NCBI GenBank assembly: GCA_020161755.1
Contig: JAIUOS010000002.1
Span: 1 to 64,000, forward strand
Reading direction: 5' to 3'
DNA: 64,000 nucleotides
DNA from: Actinomycetota bacterium
GTDB lineage: Bacteria; Actinomycetota; Actinomycetes; Propionibacteriales; Propionibacteriaceae
The position numbers and the translations under genes were made by a program. The notes below the pieces were generated by a model. That model searched no databases, had not been told where the DNA came from, and saw only the letters and a list, made by a program, of their open reading frames with translations. This document shows, piece by piece, positions 63,466 through 64,000 of the stretch (positions within the stretch are counted from its first letter, which is position 1; each line of letters starts with the position of its first letter).

Positions 63466-64000
63466 GTGAGCACCCACCCCCTGGTCCTGGTCGTCGTGCT
63501 CGTGCTGGGCCTGCTCGCCGCCTGCACGCCGGCGCCGCCGACACCGCCGGAGCCGGCGCCACCGTCCGCACCGCGCACTGTCGAACGCCTGTGGAACCGG
63601 AAGGTCGACCTGGTCGGCTGGCCCGCGGTGGGGGACGAGGCGGTCGCCTCGTTCTCCCGCGACAGCGACGGGCTCGCTGTCGCCGGGTGGGACCTCGACA
63701 CCGGCCGTCGGCTGTGGCGCCACCGGGCCGTGCCCGGCAACGGGACGGCCGGCGTGGACATCGACCTCGACCTGGTCGAGGCCGGTGGCAAGGAGTGGGT
63801 GGCCTGGTTCGGCGACGCCCGACAGGGCTGGCAGCGACTGATCGTCGCCCCGATCGGCACCGGACGTCGGCGCGCGCTGAAGGAGGACGTCTTCTGGGCC
63901 ACCTCGGGTGTGGTGGCCTGCCCGGACCGGAAGGCCTTCTGCTTCACCGGCTACCGCGAGTGGGACGACGAGGACGTTGCGCTGCGCGTCGACCCCGTGA
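63466..64000 (+). CDS. Putative lipoprotein with beta-propeller-like repeat (partial)
   Basis: The 3' end lies outside the window; 178 codons are visible. GTG follows GAAGGAG at 7 nt. The signal peptide VLVVVLVLGLLAAC carries a lipobox (Cys20), then a Pro/Ala linker. WDLDTGRRLWRHRAVPGNG resembles a PQQ/WD-type repeat strand; LVEAGGKEWVAWFGDARQ and ACPDRKAFCFTGYREW suggest more blades. Two Cys in CPDRKAFC may form a disulfide. Likely a surface-anchored protein of unknown function. Confidence 0.7.
   Translation, partial: MSTHPLVLVVVLVLGLLAACTPAPPTPPEPAPPSAPRTVERLWNRKVDLVGWPAVGDEAVASFSRDSDGLAVAGWDLDTGRRLWRHRAVPGNGTAGVDIDLDLVEAGGKEWVAWFGDARQGWQRLIVAPIGTGRRRALKEDVFWATSGVVACPDRKAFCFTGYREWDDEDVALRVDPV

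Overview
The window is a gene-dense, very GC-rich stretch of actinobacterial chromosome, most likely from a propionic-acid-type actinomycete (Propionibacteriaceae or a close relative). Pointers are the Mycobacterium/Streptomyces-like gene order, a NucS mismatch endonuclease, the GlgE maltosyltransferase pathway, frequent GTG/TTG starts, and a methylmalonyl-CoA epimerase plus a PduO cobalamin adenosyltransferase, which fit B12-dependent propionate metabolism. The epimerase strongly resembles the Propionibacterium shermanii enzyme as I remember it. I see no phage, plasmid, transposase, CRISPR, rRNA or tRNA gene.

Layout. 0-10.5 kb: end of the F1 ATPase operon (atpD, atpC), a DUF2550 protein, PduO, a cyclophilin lipoprotein, an alpha/beta hydrolase, NucS, an AI-2E-type transporter, a DivIVA-like coiled coil, methylmalonyl-CoA epimerase, phosphoglucomutase and a CnoX-like thioredoxin-TPR protein. 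10.5-14.7 kb: a terpene-cyclase-like hypothetical, DUF2853, and a drug-type MFS transporter with a large coiled-coil insertion. 14.7-24.1 kb: glycogen/alpha-glucan metabolism, a minus-strand glgE-mak-glgB-NUDIX operon followed by glgX with a P-loop kinase. 24.2-35.6 kb: cysteine desulfurase, VanZ-RDD, mnmA, MetE-like protein, ligA, ACT protein and gatCAB. 35.6-42.9 kb: helicase, DUF1697, spermidine-synthase-like membrane protein and serC-serA. 43-49.8 kb: hisI-trpE-(HGxxPAAW)-trpC-trpB-trpA, a SCO1 lipoprotein and lgt. 50-58.1 kb: gltBD, a SnoaL-like protein, arginase and a second DUF1697 protein. 58.3-64 kb: dnaE1, DUF2567, a CHAD protein and a truncated lipoprotein gene. Many of these are neighbours in Mycobacterium tuberculosis too (from memory: Rv1311-Rv1327c, Rv3009c-Rv3025c, Rv1606-Rv1614), so this is core chromosome.

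Functional links. GlgE, maltokinase, GlgB, GlgX and phosphoglucomutase form most of an alpha-glucan synthesis and turnover set; trehalose synthase is not in the window. Desulfurase and MnmA cooperate in tRNA 2-thiolation. GatCAB makes Gln-tRNA and/or Asn-tRNA by amidation. SerC/SerA, HisI/Trp and GltBD are amino-acid and nitrogen assimilation units.

The least ordinary content is non-coding: a 72-bp perfect palindrome, two copies of a 54-bp palindrome 45 kb apart at convergent gene ends, two 33-bp palindromes sharing a GGGGACAGTCCCC core (one inserted in frame near the start of trpA), elements bounded by TCCCTGAGGAGC and GCGTCACGAAGG, and a repeated promoter pattern in which a -10-like hexamer lies exactly 6 nt before the start codon, implying many leaderless mRNAs. 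One such start appears to open a 10-codon uORF coupled to the MFS transporter.
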